Source of the DNA: UBA1562 sp041653955
GTDB taxonomy: Bacteria; Omnitrophota; Gorgyraeia; Gygaellales; Profunditerraquicolaceae
Assembly: GCA_041653955.1 (NCBI GenBank)
Contig: JBAZEH010000022.1
Span: 1 to 25,303, forward strand
Direction of reading: 5' to 3'
DNA: 25,303 nt
The notes beneath the pieces were generated by a model. The model was not told the origin of the DNA, did not search any database, and saw nothing but the letters and a program-made list of their open reading frames with translations. A program made the position numbers and the translations under genes. Below are positions 7,799 to 16,195 of this stretch, piece after piece; the first letter of the stretch is position 1; each line of letters opens with the position of its first letter.

Positions 7799-8449
7799 CT
7801 AACCAAATGATTTCTGCATCTGTATCCTTACTAATAAATTATCCCGCGATATACTATATTCTGAGAATTGTGAACTCTTAATACTATTTTCTATCTCGTT
7901 TACAGTTAAAGCGGTCAAGCCGATCCCCGGTATCCGATGCCTTAAAAAGAGGTCCTTCAGATCCGCTATATTCTTTACACGCATATGTTCATATATGTAT
8001 GCCTTACCGGAACTCTTGAGTATCCTATGTATCTCATTGAAAACAACGGTTGGGCGGTCAAAATGATGCAATGCTCCGTTAATAACCGCCAGGTCAAAAG
8101 ACTGGTCCGCAAAAGGCAAGCTGTGGGCGTCGCCGCCGATAAAATGTATCCCCTTGTTGATATTGTTTTTTAAAGCCTCCCTGCGGGACAGCTTCAGTAA
8201 AGGGCTGGATATATCCAGCCCTACCGCGAATAGCCCCTCTCCGTTCATCTTCTTCATATCGATAAGGAATATTCCGCCTCCGCTACCTACATCAAGCACA
8301 CTTTTTTCCCCGACCGACGAGAAATCGCTTAACAGGATCCTTCTGCCTACACAGGGGGCAGCGCATTTCTTTATAATAAGCTGGTAAAGCCACGCCAAGT
8401 ATTCATAATAAATCTTTTCCTCTATAATCCTTAATAGTTTTAATCTCAT
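7799..8449 (-). CDS. Class I SAM-dependent methyltransferase
   Basis: A 216-residue methyltransferase of the Methyltransf_11/25 type. Motif I is VLDVGSGGG (51-59), the acidic strand-2 end is VGLDIS, the GGDAHSLPF loop precedes motif IV FDLAVINGALHHF, and HRILKSSGKAYIYEH matches the strand-5 region. There is no signal peptide, so it is cytoplasmic. Its ATG overlaps the stop of the upstream B12 radical SAM gene by four bases, so the two are probably co-translated and may act on the same molecule. A lipid, quinone-type or polyketide-like small molecule is a plausible substrate from family habits, but nothing in the sequence fixes it. About 98 bases separate its stop from the next start. Confidence 0.88.
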   Translation of the reverse strand: MRLKLLRIIEEKIYYEYLAWLYQLIIKKCAAPCVGRRILLSDFSSVGEKSVLDVGSGGGIFLIDMKKMNGEGLFAVGLDISSPLLKLSRREALKNNINKGIHFIGGDAHSLPFADQSFDLAVINGALHHFDRPTVVFNEIHRILKSSGKAYIYEHMRVKNIADLKDLFLRHRIPGIGLTALTVNEIENSIKSSQFSEYSISRDNLLVRIQMQKSFG

Positions 8450-9930
8450 TTTCTGCGGTCAAAGGCTGGCGCTCTTCGATTCTTCATTTTGCCGAATAAA
8501 ACTTTAAGGCCGCCGCTTATAAGGATGCTGGCTCCATAAAACAGGAATTTAGGAGATATCCTTCCCCTTACCAGATTCCTGAGTATTATCTTTGGTCTCA
8601 TGTAAAAGGAAAACATCGCCTTCCTTTGTATATTCTTTAATTCCTTGCTGTTCATCCCTTCCGGGGTATAAACCAGTTCCCCTGAATCAGAAAACCAGTC
8701 ATACCAACTGTTAAATTTATCCAATTCTCCCAACTCCCCTTTCTTGCTTATATAAAGATCGAACAGTTCAGAGCCAGGATAAGGTATAGTTATATTGAAC
8801 TTCACCAAGTCGCAATCAAGCTCTTTTGCGAAGCATATTGTTTCTTCACAACTCTGCTTGGTTTCTCCCGGCATGCCTAGCATGAATAACCCCAAGGTCA
8901 TAATGCCGGCTTTTTTCGTGTACTTCATAGCTAATCTAGCCTGCTCTAAAGTTGTACCTTTCTTTAGCCCGCGCAGAATTTCGCTGTTACCTACCTCAAA
9001 ACCATACATTATCAGGTACGCCCCGGCCTCTTTCATTCTTTTAAGAAGCTCGGGAGTAACCGAATCGACCCTCATTTCCGTAACCCACCTGACCTTCTTG
9101 TGCATCCCCCTTTTAATGAATTTATCGCAAAACTCCATTCCCGACTCAATCGAAAAAGGGAAGTATGGATCGGCAAACCCAAAATATCTCATTTTATACT
9201 TATCATGCATATATTCGATCTCATCGATAACGCTGTCCATCCTTCTATACCTGGGCCTCTTGTGTATCTTATCCTGGGTACAGAAAATACACCTATAAGG
9301 ACAACCCCGCGATGCCTGGACAACTGATGCGACGGAATTATATATGGCGGCAAGCGGAACCTCGGTATATTTATGAAGTTTAAAAAGATGCATGGCAGGA
9401 TAAGGCAGCTTATCCAGGTCTTCTATCGGCTGCCTGTCAGGATTATGATAGACTTTACCGCCGTCAAGGAAACTTATGCCCTTAATACCGCTAAACCCAT
9501 TACCTTTCTCTATGCTGGAAACCAGCTCCAGCATCGTATACTCGCCTTCTCCACGCACCACTATATCGGCGGCCCCTTCCTTAAGCAGTTCGTCGGCGAA
9601 TATTGAAGCGTGGATATTCCCCAAAACGATCTTTATCTTTTTATCATAATCCCTTATCCTGCGTGAAAGATTAGACGCATTATTCATAGTGGCGGTAAGA
9701 CATGAAAAACCGACCAGATCCGGTTTCTCGGCAATTATTCTTTTGAACAGCTCGTCCTTATTTATTCTTTCCGCCACCTGGTCTATTACTTTCGCCGTTA
9801 TCCCGTTCTGCTCTAAGACGGCCGCGATATAAGCTATTCCAAGCGGTATTATCGGGGTGAGAAATTCCCTCCTGGAGCGACGACTTGACTCTACGGTCTC
9901 TGAGTTCGGGTTCACAATAACTACTTTCAT
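8446..9930 (-). CDS. B12-binding-domain radical SAM protein
   Basis: A 494-residue protein with an N-terminal cobalamin-binding domain (about 1-140: MKVVIVNPNSE, IIPLGIAYIAAVLEQNG, PDLVGFSCLTATM, IVLGNIHASIFADELL, VVRGEGEYTMLEL). A radical SAM core follows with CPYRCIFC (Cys210, Cys214, Cys217), MYGFEVGNSEILRGLKKG and LGLFMLGMPGE. The tail has the MFSFYMRPKIILRNL segment typical of BchE-like proteins. Its ATG overlaps the stop of the preceding U32-like gene by four bases, with AGGTCAGG just upstream as ribosome binding site, and its own stop overlaps the methyltransferase start. Likely chemistry is radical methylation or ring formation; the substrate is unknown. Confidence 0.92.
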   Translation of the reverse strand: MKVVIVNPNSETVESSRRSRREFLTPIIPLGIAYIAAVLEQNGITAKVIDQVAERINKDELFKRIIAEKPDLVGFSCLTATMNNASNLSRRIRDYDKKIKIVLGNIHASIFADELLKEGAADIVVRGEGEYTMLELVSSIEKGNGFSGIKGISFLDGGKVYHNPDRQPIEDLDKLPYPAMHLFKLHKYTEVPLAAIYNSVASVVQASRGCPYRCIFCTQDKIHKRPRYRRMDSVIDEIEYMHDKYKMRYFGFADPYFPFSIESGMEFCDKFIKRGMHKKVRWVTEMRVDSVTPELLKRMKEAGAYLIMYGFEVGNSEILRGLKKGTTLEQARLAMKYTKKAGIMTLGLFMLGMPGETKQSCEETICFAKELDCDLVKFNITIPYPGSELFDLYISKKGELGELDKFNSWYDWFSDSGELVYTPEGMNSKELKNIQRKAMFSFYMRPKIILRNLVRGRISPKFLFYGASILISGGLKVLFGKMKNRRAPAFDRRK

Positions 9931-11132
9931 GCCTGACCTTTCTTCTTATCAAAAATATACCGCGAATAACTGAACATATCCCCTGAAAGCAGGGTATCAA
10001 GGCATTTTTTATAATTCGCAGCGGCCTTTTCATGCCAGGCGGGAGAGATCCTTATGCTTCTTTTGGCCACATCAGAACAATATCCACAATCATCGCAAGA
10101 TCTCAAGTCGCAGCTTTCCCCCAGGAAATGCTCTATAAAGCCGTCTAACGAACGATTATCGATATGCACTTTTATCTCTCCCAACAGGCTCCTCGCCTTC
10201 AACAATGCCAGGATATTGACGCTGAACGGACGGAAGAAATATCTGAATTTATGCAATATGCCTGCCCTCTGAAAAACGATACTTTTCGACGGCCGCGAAA
10301 ACAGGTCCAACAGATTACCGTCATAGCGCCCCTTGGTATAAGCCTCTACCGCAAGAATTATCGCTCCTGTCGTCATCGTCCTGTTCACAAGCTTAATGCT
10401 GTCAATACCTGCATCTTCATAGTAACGCACATCCTCAGGTCGTATCCATCCCGCGCGTATGAACTCTACAGGATCCTTTAATCTTATATAGTTGCAGGCT
10501 AACGTGCAATAATCAAATAGAAAACCTCCTCCATCCTGAGAGCCGTGTGAATTCAATACTGAGTGGTATATCGAAAAAGGACACTCGTATAGACAATCGA
10601 GATTAGCTATAAGCTGCAGCTCACATTTCAACGCCTGGCGCATACGGCGCAAAAGAGGGAAATTCCTGTTTACGCTTATTTCGGCAAGCGTAATACGATC
10701 AGCCCCTAACTCCTCCCAATGTTTGGCCTTTCTGATCGTATTGACCCCGGCTTGAGTGGATACGCATACCGAAAGTCTGGGATAGCGTTTCTTTACCACC
10801 TCCATAAGATAAGGTATCGAAACCGTAACCGCATCCACGCTGACCTCAGCAAGCCAATCCAAAAGCCCCAGGAGCCTTCGTTGCCCTTTTATGGTCCATT
10901 CCCTATTTCCCAGACAGGTTGCGTTTAACAAATAGTTGAACCTTATCCCCCTCTTATGGGCATCGGATACTATTCTAGCCACCCGCTTTTTAGAGACTCG
11001 CGGCAGCGTATAAGAAGCTCTCCCTCCGCCCACAAAATCACTGGGAAGCTTGGCATACAGTTCCTCTACCCTTAGCTCTCTTATGCCCGGGATCAGATCA
11101 TGCTGCCAGTTATGCGGAACAGTGAATTTCAT
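9927..11132 (-). CDS. U32-type (peptidase U32 / UbiU-UbiV-like) iron-sulfur protein with an extra C-terminal cysteine cluster
   Basis: A 401-residue protein with the TIM-barrel pattern of the U32 family: SVDAVTVSIPYLMEVVKK, VCVSTQAGVNT, WEELGADRITLAEI, and AGIDSIKLVNR in the place of the family K-I-x-G-R signature. Four cysteines sit where U32 proteins bind a [4Fe-4S] cluster: Cys180 and Cys184 (CLYEC) and Cys209 and Cys213 (CTLAC). A second set near the C-terminus, Cys341, Cys346, Cys349 and Cys352, has ferredoxin-like C-x2-C-x2-C spacing and could hold another cluster. Some U32 members catalyse O2-independent hydroxylation or tRNA/rRNA modification; peptidase activity is not implied. The start has an AGGAAAGG site. 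The stop overlaps the next radical SAM gene. Confidence 0.8.
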   Translation of the reverse strand: MKFTVPHNWQHDLIPGIRELRVEELYAKLPSDFVGGGRASYTLPRVSKKRVARIVSDAHKRGIRFNYLLNATCLGNREWTIKGQRRLLGLLDWLAEVSVDAVTVSIPYLMEVVKKRYPRLSVCVSTQAGVNTIRKAKHWEELGADRITLAEISVNRNFPLLRRMRQALKCELQLIANLDCLYECPFSIYHSVLNSHGSQDGGGFLFDYCTLACNYIRLKDPVEFIRAGWIRPEDVRYYEDAGIDSIKLVNRTMTTGAIILAVEAYTKGRYDGNLLDLFSRPSKSIVFQRAGILHKFRYFFRPFSVNILALLKARSLLGEIKVHIDNRSLDGFIEHFLGESCDLRSCDDCGYCSDVAKRSIRISPAWHEKAAANYKKCLDTLLSGDMFSYSRYIFDKKKGQA

Positions 11133-11150
11133 AAACCTTTCCTGCTGATC

Positions 11151-12698
11151 TTATCGTTTTTCATAAAGGTATACTATTATCTCCTTGAATCCCCTGGCGT
11201 CCTTCCTTATGTATGACTTTTCCATATGATCCCGTATATATACTTCTTCCGGCATCTCTCCTTTGCCGTCATAATTAATTATCGTATCGAAAACAAAGCT
11301 TGAATACACAAGCCAGACCCTGCGGTTATTTTCAACGGAGATATCGCTTTTGACCCTTTTTGCGCCGCGCTCCTGGAACTTAAAGGGAACCACATCTTCT
11401 CCATCTTCCACAACCAGGAGATAATTTCCGGAGCTTAATTCTTCGAACTTGTCTTTACCGATCAACCTGAAATAATGTTCAAATGGAAGCGTGGCGCAAT
11501 AATCAACGTGAAATATCATATCACCATCCTGAAAATTATCTATGATATAGGCTGCCGCCTGCCTGTAATCCTTCTTTGTCCCTACGCCCAGGCATGTATG
11601 ACGCTCAGGAATGATGTCTTTGTAATAATTAACGGTACCGAAAGACAACAGGGCCGTGATAATGCATAATGCCGCCAAGATACGCCTATTGCTCATTTTT
11701 GAAATCCCGTTGGCGACTAACAGGTAATAAAATATTGAGCTCGGTAGAACATACCTGTCCACATACCAGGGGCTGATTTTTGATATCATATACATGCTGA
11801 ATATAGGGATCAGAAAACAAAGCAGGAACAGTACGCCGGATTTGCTGCCACGCTTGCTGCGTAGCCCGGCACTAAAGAATATTAGGAATATCGCGGTAAG
11901 AGGAATGTATATTGCCGCGTTAGTATTATATCCGGCGCTGAAATTCTTAAAGGTATACAGGATATTCTTAAACGAGTGGCCCGCCCACCATAACACCCAA
12001 TAATGTTTCTGAGAGCTATAAAACATTGTTTTGACCAAGTACGCCGTATTTATCATCCAGGGCAACAAGAAAATGAATAAAACGGCGTTTACGGCCAACC
12101 AGCGCTTAAAGAGGCACCGGCATTTTCTATAATAAATAAGTACAAAGATGATCCCGGAGAACAATATGAAGATATTCATATAATGCAGATATATGCTGGC
12201 TAAACTGAACGCCAGGTATCCTGACCAATACCTCATCCTGTCAGATTCCAGGGCCTTTATTAGAAAATACACTGAAACCAGTACGGTCAATATCTCCAAT
12301 GAATATACCCTTACTTCCCTTGAATAATATATATGGATAGGCGAGACAGCCAGGATAAAGGCCGCGATGATCCCGGCCTTGCGACTAAAGACATGTTTTG
12401 CCACACGGTAAATAACAAGTACGGCGAGCATCCCGAATATAACCGCTGACATCCTCAAGGTAAACTCATCTTTCCCCAGCCGCTGCCAATAATAAATGAA
12501 CTGGTTTGATAAAAAAGACGGGTACCTCTCTTCCAACATACCCATCTTGCTTATCATCTCATGCATATAGTCCGCGCTTAATACAGAGGCCGCCTCATCA
12601 AACCATAGGCTGTATCTAGCCAACTGGTATATCCTAAGACAAAAACCGAGGAGCAGGACGGATGAAAGCAACGTTAAATATACCCTGTTTTTATTCAT
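11151..12698 (-). CDS. GT39/ArnT-type polyprenyl-phosphate-sugar glycosyltransferase
   Basis: A 515-residue integral membrane protein. The first transmembrane helix (residues 7-24) is followed by the periplasmic catalytic loop with LWFDEAA (Asp34-Glu35), the acidic motif of GT-C glycosyltransferases. Several hydrophobic helices follow, and the loop SPIHIYYSREVRVYSLE is a strong match to the dolichyl/undecaprenyl-phosphate-mannose transferase (PMT_2, GT39) family. The last 140 or so residues are hydrophilic and probably periplasmic. Such enzymes move a sugar from a polyprenyl-phosphate carrier to lipid or protein on the outer face of the inner membrane. It lies between U32-like genes, which points to glycosylation of the same product. 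The acceptor and sugar cannot be read from sequence. Confidence 0.88.
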   Translation of the reverse strand: MNKNRVYLTLLSSVLLLGFCLRIYQLARYSLWFDEAASVLSADYMHEMISKMGMLEERYPSFLSNQFIYYWQRLGKDEFTLRMSAVIFGMLAVLVIYRVAKHVFSRKAGIIAAFILAVSPIHIYYSREVRVYSLEILTVLVSVYFLIKALESDRMRYWSGYLAFSLASIYLHYMNIFILFSGIIFVLIYYRKCRCLFKRWLAVNAVLFIFLLPWMINTAYLVKTMFYSSQKHYWVLWWAGHSFKNILYTFKNFSAGYNTNAAIYIPLTAIFLIFFSAGLRSKRGSKSGVLFLLCFLIPIFSMYMISKISPWYVDRYVLPSSIFYYLLVANGISKMSNRRILAALCIITALLSFGTVNYYKDIIPERHTCLGVGTKKDYRQAAAYIIDNFQDGDMIFHVDYCATLPFEHYFRLIGKDKFEELSSGNYLLVVEDGEDVVPFKFQERGAKRVKSDISVENNRRVWLVYSSFVFDTIINYDGKGEMPEEVYIRDHMEKSYIRKDARGFKEIIVYLYEKR

Positions 12699-12713
12699 AT
12701 TCTTGTCATACCC

Positions 12714-13502
12714 CTACATAGGGATACCAGGCTGGTATACTATCCTATCGATACCTTTTGATAAAAGATCCCCGGGCATAATGGGATTCTCGATAAAAAG
12801 CGTATTCCCTTTCATGTAAATAGGTAAGGGCATCGATGGGTGCCTCAATGTTACGGTGTTATCCCTGCATTTCCTCGCGCATCCCCCGGGATCCCGGTGT
12901 TTATAATAATCACGTCCGTCGTTAAACAAGCATTCTCTGGAAGTAGTAAGGTAATTAAAAGGATAATACAGCGAAAAATGGAACCCCTCTGATATCGCAG
13001 CCTCATCCAGGATAATGCCTTGAGGCAAATTATCTATCTCCAGACGATCTACGGAATTTTTCCTCAAAAACCTCATTGAATATAAACCGCCTCCTGCAGA
13101 TCTCAGGCACTCTGCTGTCTTTTGTGGCAATCTTCCTATCAAATCCAATATACGTGGATCGCGCCTCTGCTTACTCAACAACCTGCCTATTATAGGCTTT
13201 AAATTATAGCTCCTGGCTACGCGCAGCATGCCCCAATCATTAACTATCACTTCGCTGCCGGGGAGTCTTTTAGTTATACAGGCCAAAAGGGCGCAAATAC
13301 GGTCTATAGCGGCATCTGTAACTAATCCCGTCACAAAAGAGAATCCCAGTCCATTGCATAAAGAGAAATCCAGGACATCTATAAGTTCCTCCCGCGATGG
13401 GATCAGCTCTTCGCAAAACTCATTGCCGAAATATATCCTCGAGTACCTATCTGACCAACCCTTAAGCCCCGAAGGGTTCGTAATGAATATCGCTTCTTCC
13501 AT
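12714..13502 (-). CDS. UbiV-like U32 iron-sulfur protein
   Basis: A 262-residue protein from ATG 13502; the stop of the preceding U32 gene is at 13504-13506, so the pair is tightly coupled. A longer version from 13577 would lie inside the upstream gene and is not favoured. UbiV-like features are the RIYFGNEFCEELIPSREEL segment (UbiV has a Y-x-G-E-x-x-C-S-K-R stretch there), EVIVNDWGMLRVA, GRLLSKQRRDPRI, and the C-terminal YPFNYLTTSREC followed by CARKC. The four cysteines Cys29, Cys191, Cys208 and Cys212 correspond to the UbiV [4Fe-4S] ligands, with the same final C-x3-C. UbiV partners UbiU in O2-independent ubiquinone hydroxylation. Substrate identity here is unknown. Its pairing with a UbiU-like gene strengthens the call. 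Confidence 0.8.
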   Translation of the reverse strand: MEEAIFITNPSGLKGWSDRYSRIYFGNEFCEELIPSREELIDVLDFSLCNGLGFSFVTGLVTDAAIDRICALLACITKRLPGSEVIVNDWGMLRVARSYNLKPIIGRLLSKQRRDPRILDLIGRLPQKTAECLRSAGGGLYSMRFLRKNSVDRLEIDNLPQGIILDEAAISEGFHFSLYYPFNYLTTSRECLFNDGRDYYKHRDPGGCARKCRDNTVTLRHPSMPLPIYMKGNTLFIENPIMPGDLLSKGIDRIVYQPGIPM

Positions 13503-13503
13503 A

Positions 13504-14544
13504 TCAGTTCGAATAATAACAAAACCTGGATCCGCAATCAAAATGGTTAGTATCTTTGTACATAGCTTTAATGGCATCTTTAAATGCGCTCTCAGCTAGG
13601 CCATCTTTTAATCTTTCTATAGCACCACGGATAAATTTGATATCCCTGACCTTCTTAGAGGTGAAATCTTCCCGCCCCACTATCTTGACAAAACCTATAT
13701 TTAATCTTTCTAAATCATACAAAGCACAAGCGCCACAAGTCTTAAGGAACCTGTCGATATCAAACAAAGGAGATGATATCGTCCTCTTCCCCGGGACAAG
13801 GCTATCGCCATTACCGGAAATCTTGTAATCCAGGCAACAACCAAGCTCTCTCTTAAAGATGGCCTTCCCCATCCAAGAGACATCTGCCGCACACATATTC
13901 AAGACCCTCTTCAGCAATCCCGTATTCCACAGAAATGACAAAAGAGGGTATTTCATCCCGGTGAACCCATGCGCGAATGTGCAAAGCCCGTCTATATTAT
14001 GGCATTTCTGATTTAATATAAAAACCTCCAGTTCCACACCTGATGTTTTAGAGGCAATGGTACCGATTTCTTCTATTGCCAACTGCCTGTCGAGTATCAC
14101 CCTGGATACACCCAGTTCTTTATAGAAATCCACCGTCCGCGAATTAAAAGTGTTGGCGCCCGTCCCGGAGCATATTCTTGTCTTGTGCCCTTTTTCCCTG
14201 ACCATTAACATGAGATTAATATCAGAGACTATCAGGGCATCTACTCCTGCATCGATAGCCCTGCTCGCGTCATCCAACGCAAATTCATACTGTCTTCCCG
14301 AATAAGACTCATTCATGGTAAAAGAAACCCCGATGCCGCGAGAATGGGCGGTATTCACGACACGGCTCAATTCCTTAAAGCTGCCCAGGCTTGCAGACCT
14401 CCCGGGATGCCTGCTCGGCGCGGCAAGATCCGTATATGTTTTTCTCCATTTCTCTGTATATACACCACAATAGAGTTCGTCTGCCCCTGCCCTTATAAGG
14501 CACTCTGCTTCATATGCCCGACTGATAGGAGCTACGATCTTCAT
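13504..14544 (-). CDS. UbiU-like U32 family iron-sulfur protein
   Basis: A 346-residue protein from ATG 14544, seven bases after the preceding stop. Translation from here begins MKIVAPISRAYEAECLIRAG, followed by ADELYCGVY, the standard U32 N-terminus; an in-frame extension to 14622 would overlap the upstream gene and is not favoured. Cysteines follow the UbiU layout: Cys181 and Cys188 (C-x6-C, as in YhbU/UbiU), Cys218, and Cys270 or Cys273 (KTCGACALYDLERL) just before FVKIVGRED, a form of the K-I-E-G-R family signature. UbiU proteins form an iron-sulfur heterodimer with UbiV for O2-independent hydroxylation. The UbiV-like gene directly downstream supports such a pair. The true substrate, a quinone, lipid or other compound, is not known. 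Confidence 0.82.
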   Translation of the reverse strand: MKIVAPISRAYEAECLIRAGADELYCGVYTEKWRKTYTDLAAPSRHPGRSASLGSFKELSRVVNTAHSRGIGVSFTMNESYSGRQYEFALDDASRAIDAGVDALIVSDINLMLMVREKGHKTRICSGTGANTFNSRTVDFYKELGVSRVILDRQLAIEEIGTIASKTSGVELEVFILNQKCHNIDGLCTFAHGFTGMKYPLLSFLWNTGLLKRVLNMCAADVSWMGKAIFKRELGCCLDYKISGNGDSLVPGKRTISSPLFDIDRFLKTCGACALYDLERLNIGFVKIVGREDFTSKKVRDIKFIRGAIERLKDGLAESAFKDAIKAMYKDTNHFDCGSRFCYYSN

Positions 14545-14551
14545 ATTATAA

Positions 14552-16114
14552 TTAATTGTCGTACCATGCCGGCTTTCTAAGGCGCATAAATCCCGTGATG
14601 CCTTCGATCTTCCCATTCCCAAAGATCGCGTCCCTGACTGATAATAACATCATCTTTATAGTATTGCGAAAAAACCACCAATAAAGCCCGCGCTTATGAC
14701 GATACGGGGAGAAGAACCCTCTTATCAGCCAGTGCGGACGATAAAGCACATATCTTTTATTTAACTCCAGATTAAGCCTGGCAAAATCATCGGTAGATAA
14801 TCCGCTATTAGAATGCATTATCGGAGTAGACCAGTCGAATTTCTTAAAATCAGTCTCTGTTAAAAGTCCGCTCTTTTTAACATCCTGGTAGAGATGAGTT
14901 CCAGGAACAGGGGCAACAGGGTGAAAAGCAGGATAATCTATATCTATCTCTACGGCGTATTTAACTAAACCTAGCATCGATTCCCTGGTATCAAAAGGCA
15001 GGCAAGTTACGAATGTCCCCTGCCTGAATACATGCGGGTATCTTTTCTTGAATATCATGAATACGTCTTTTACCAATTCGCGGGTATAGGACGATTTATG
15101 CAACTTCTTAAGGTCTTCAGTACATCCTCTTTCCACTCCTATCAAAGGGTGGGTCAAACCCGCCCTTACCATCTTCTGTAAGATACCCAGGCGCTCATCC
15201 CTGAGAGTGAAATCCGCCCTTAAAAACGCCCACCAGTACAGATCCCTGTAATTCCTTTTCAGCAGGCCTTCGCAAAACCGGTCTGTCCACTCAGGATCAA
15301 CATTAAAAGTCGGGTCTGCCCAGATTATATACCTCCTGCCGTATCTCTTATAAACAATATCGATCTCCTCAAGCATCCTTTCTACGCTCTTGCTCCTATA
15401 GCTGGGGATTACCTCAAGTTCCCCTTTCTCTATATCTGTATGTACATGCTTACCCCAGAATGTCCATAAGGAACAAAAATTGCATCTGTCTATACACCCC
15501 CGCGAATGCTCCAGGGTCGCGCTTTTAGGCCAAAGGTACCCAAAAGGAGCATACTTCCCCATGGGCATAAGGTCATAGGCAGGCAAAGGGAAAGCGTCTA
15601 GATCCCGGGCTAGCTGGCGTAAAGGAGTTTTAATTATCCTGCCGTTGCTTTTATAGCCGATACCCTTTACTGTTGACAAATCTCCACCAGCTCTCAACAC
15701 TGCGATCAATTCTGTTATCGTTTCTTCCCCTTCAAACCTAACAATAATATCTACAGGAAAATTATTGAGGCTGTGGTCGACCATCCAAGAAAAGAAATGG
15801 CCTCCGGCGATATTGACGGTCCGCGGGTTTATTCTCTTAGACAGCTCAAAAAGCTTTACTGCTTCATGATGATAGAGGGCTTCTTCACCCGCCCCTACGA
15901 TATCCGGCTTTTCCTCTCTCAATATATTTTCCAGAGACCTCCAGCCTATCTTTAACGGCGGGCAATCGATGATCTTTACTTCGATATCCGGGAATCCCTT
16001 CCTTATGGCAGAGGCTACGCATGGCAGGCCCAATGGTAAAAGAAAATTGTCGGATTCATTTATGAATGGCCAGAGGTACCGCGGCGGCCTTACTAATAGT
16101 ACTTTTTTGATCAT
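14552..16114 (-). CDS. B12-binding-type radical SAM protein
   Basis: A 520-residue protein. The cobalamin-binding-like N-terminal region (about 1-145) reads MIKKVLLVRPPRYLWPF, FLLPLGLPCVASAIRK, PDIVGAGEEALYHHEA, VNIAGGHFFSWMVDH and VRFEGEETITEL. The radical SAM loop is CIDRCNFC (Cys207, Cys211, Cys214), preceded by LEHSRG. Later parts include LIGVERGCTEDLKKLHKSS and FVTCLPFDTRESM. The C-terminus (LYRPHWLIRGFF) resembles the tail of the other two B12-type proteins here. The start has CAGGT six to seven bases upstream, and a good extended -10 element lies about 65 bases upstream. A radical methyltransferase or cyclase role is likely from the family; no substrate is visible. Confidence 0.88.
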   Translation of the reverse strand: MIKKVLLVRPPRYLWPFINESDNFLLPLGLPCVASAIRKGFPDIEVKIIDCPPLKIGWRSLENILREEKPDIVGAGEEALYHHEAVKLFELSKRINPRTVNIAGGHFFSWMVDHSLNNFPVDIIVRFEGEETITELIAVLRAGGDLSTVKGIGYKSNGRIIKTPLRQLARDLDAFPLPAYDLMPMGKYAPFGYLWPKSATLEHSRGCIDRCNFCSLWTFWGKHVHTDIEKGELEVIPSYRSKSVERMLEEIDIVYKRYGRRYIIWADPTFNVDPEWTDRFCEGLLKRNYRDLYWWAFLRADFTLRDERLGILQKMVRAGLTHPLIGVERGCTEDLKKLHKSSYTRELVKDVFMIFKKRYPHVFRQGTFVTCLPFDTRESMLGLVKYAVEIDIDYPAFHPVAPVPGTHLYQDVKKSGLLTETDFKKFDWSTPIMHSNSGLSTDDFARLNLELNKRYVLYRPHWLIRGFFSPYRHKRGLYWWFFRNTIKMMLLSVRDAIFGNGKIEGITGFMRLRKPAWYDN

Positions 16115-16180
16115 TGTTTACCTGATATATGTTACGATATTACGCATATGATTTCTCAAAGATAAACGCTACCAACAATC

Positions 16181-16189
16181 ATTATAACA
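16181..16189 (-). promoter_or_regulatory. Candidate internal sigma-70 promoter (extended -10)
   Basis: In the 81-base gap after the sulfatase-fold gene the minus strand reads TGTTATAAT, a perfect TATAAT with the TG of an extended -10. A -35 at 17-base spacing matches only 3 of 6 consensus positions, as extended -10 promoters often tolerate. Transcription would start near 16174, giving an untranslated leader of about 60 bases before the ATG at 16114. It could boost the radical SAM/U32 half of the cluster independently of the sulfate-activation half. Confidence 0.5.
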
Positions 16190-16195
16190 TAGGAT

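Noticed and set aside
8795..9298. Plus-strand open frame of 167 codons
   Set aside because: It is antisense to the radical SAM core of the 8446-9930 gene and shows no family motif.
9758..10033. Minus-strand frame of 91 codons overlapping the U32-like and radical SAM genes
   Set aside because: It is out of frame with two well-supported genes that meet in an ATGA overlap there.
9927..14544. Collagenase or protease role for the U32-type proteins
   Set aside because: The family name is historical; the cysteine layouts match the iron-sulfur hydroxylase/modification branches, and no protease context is present.
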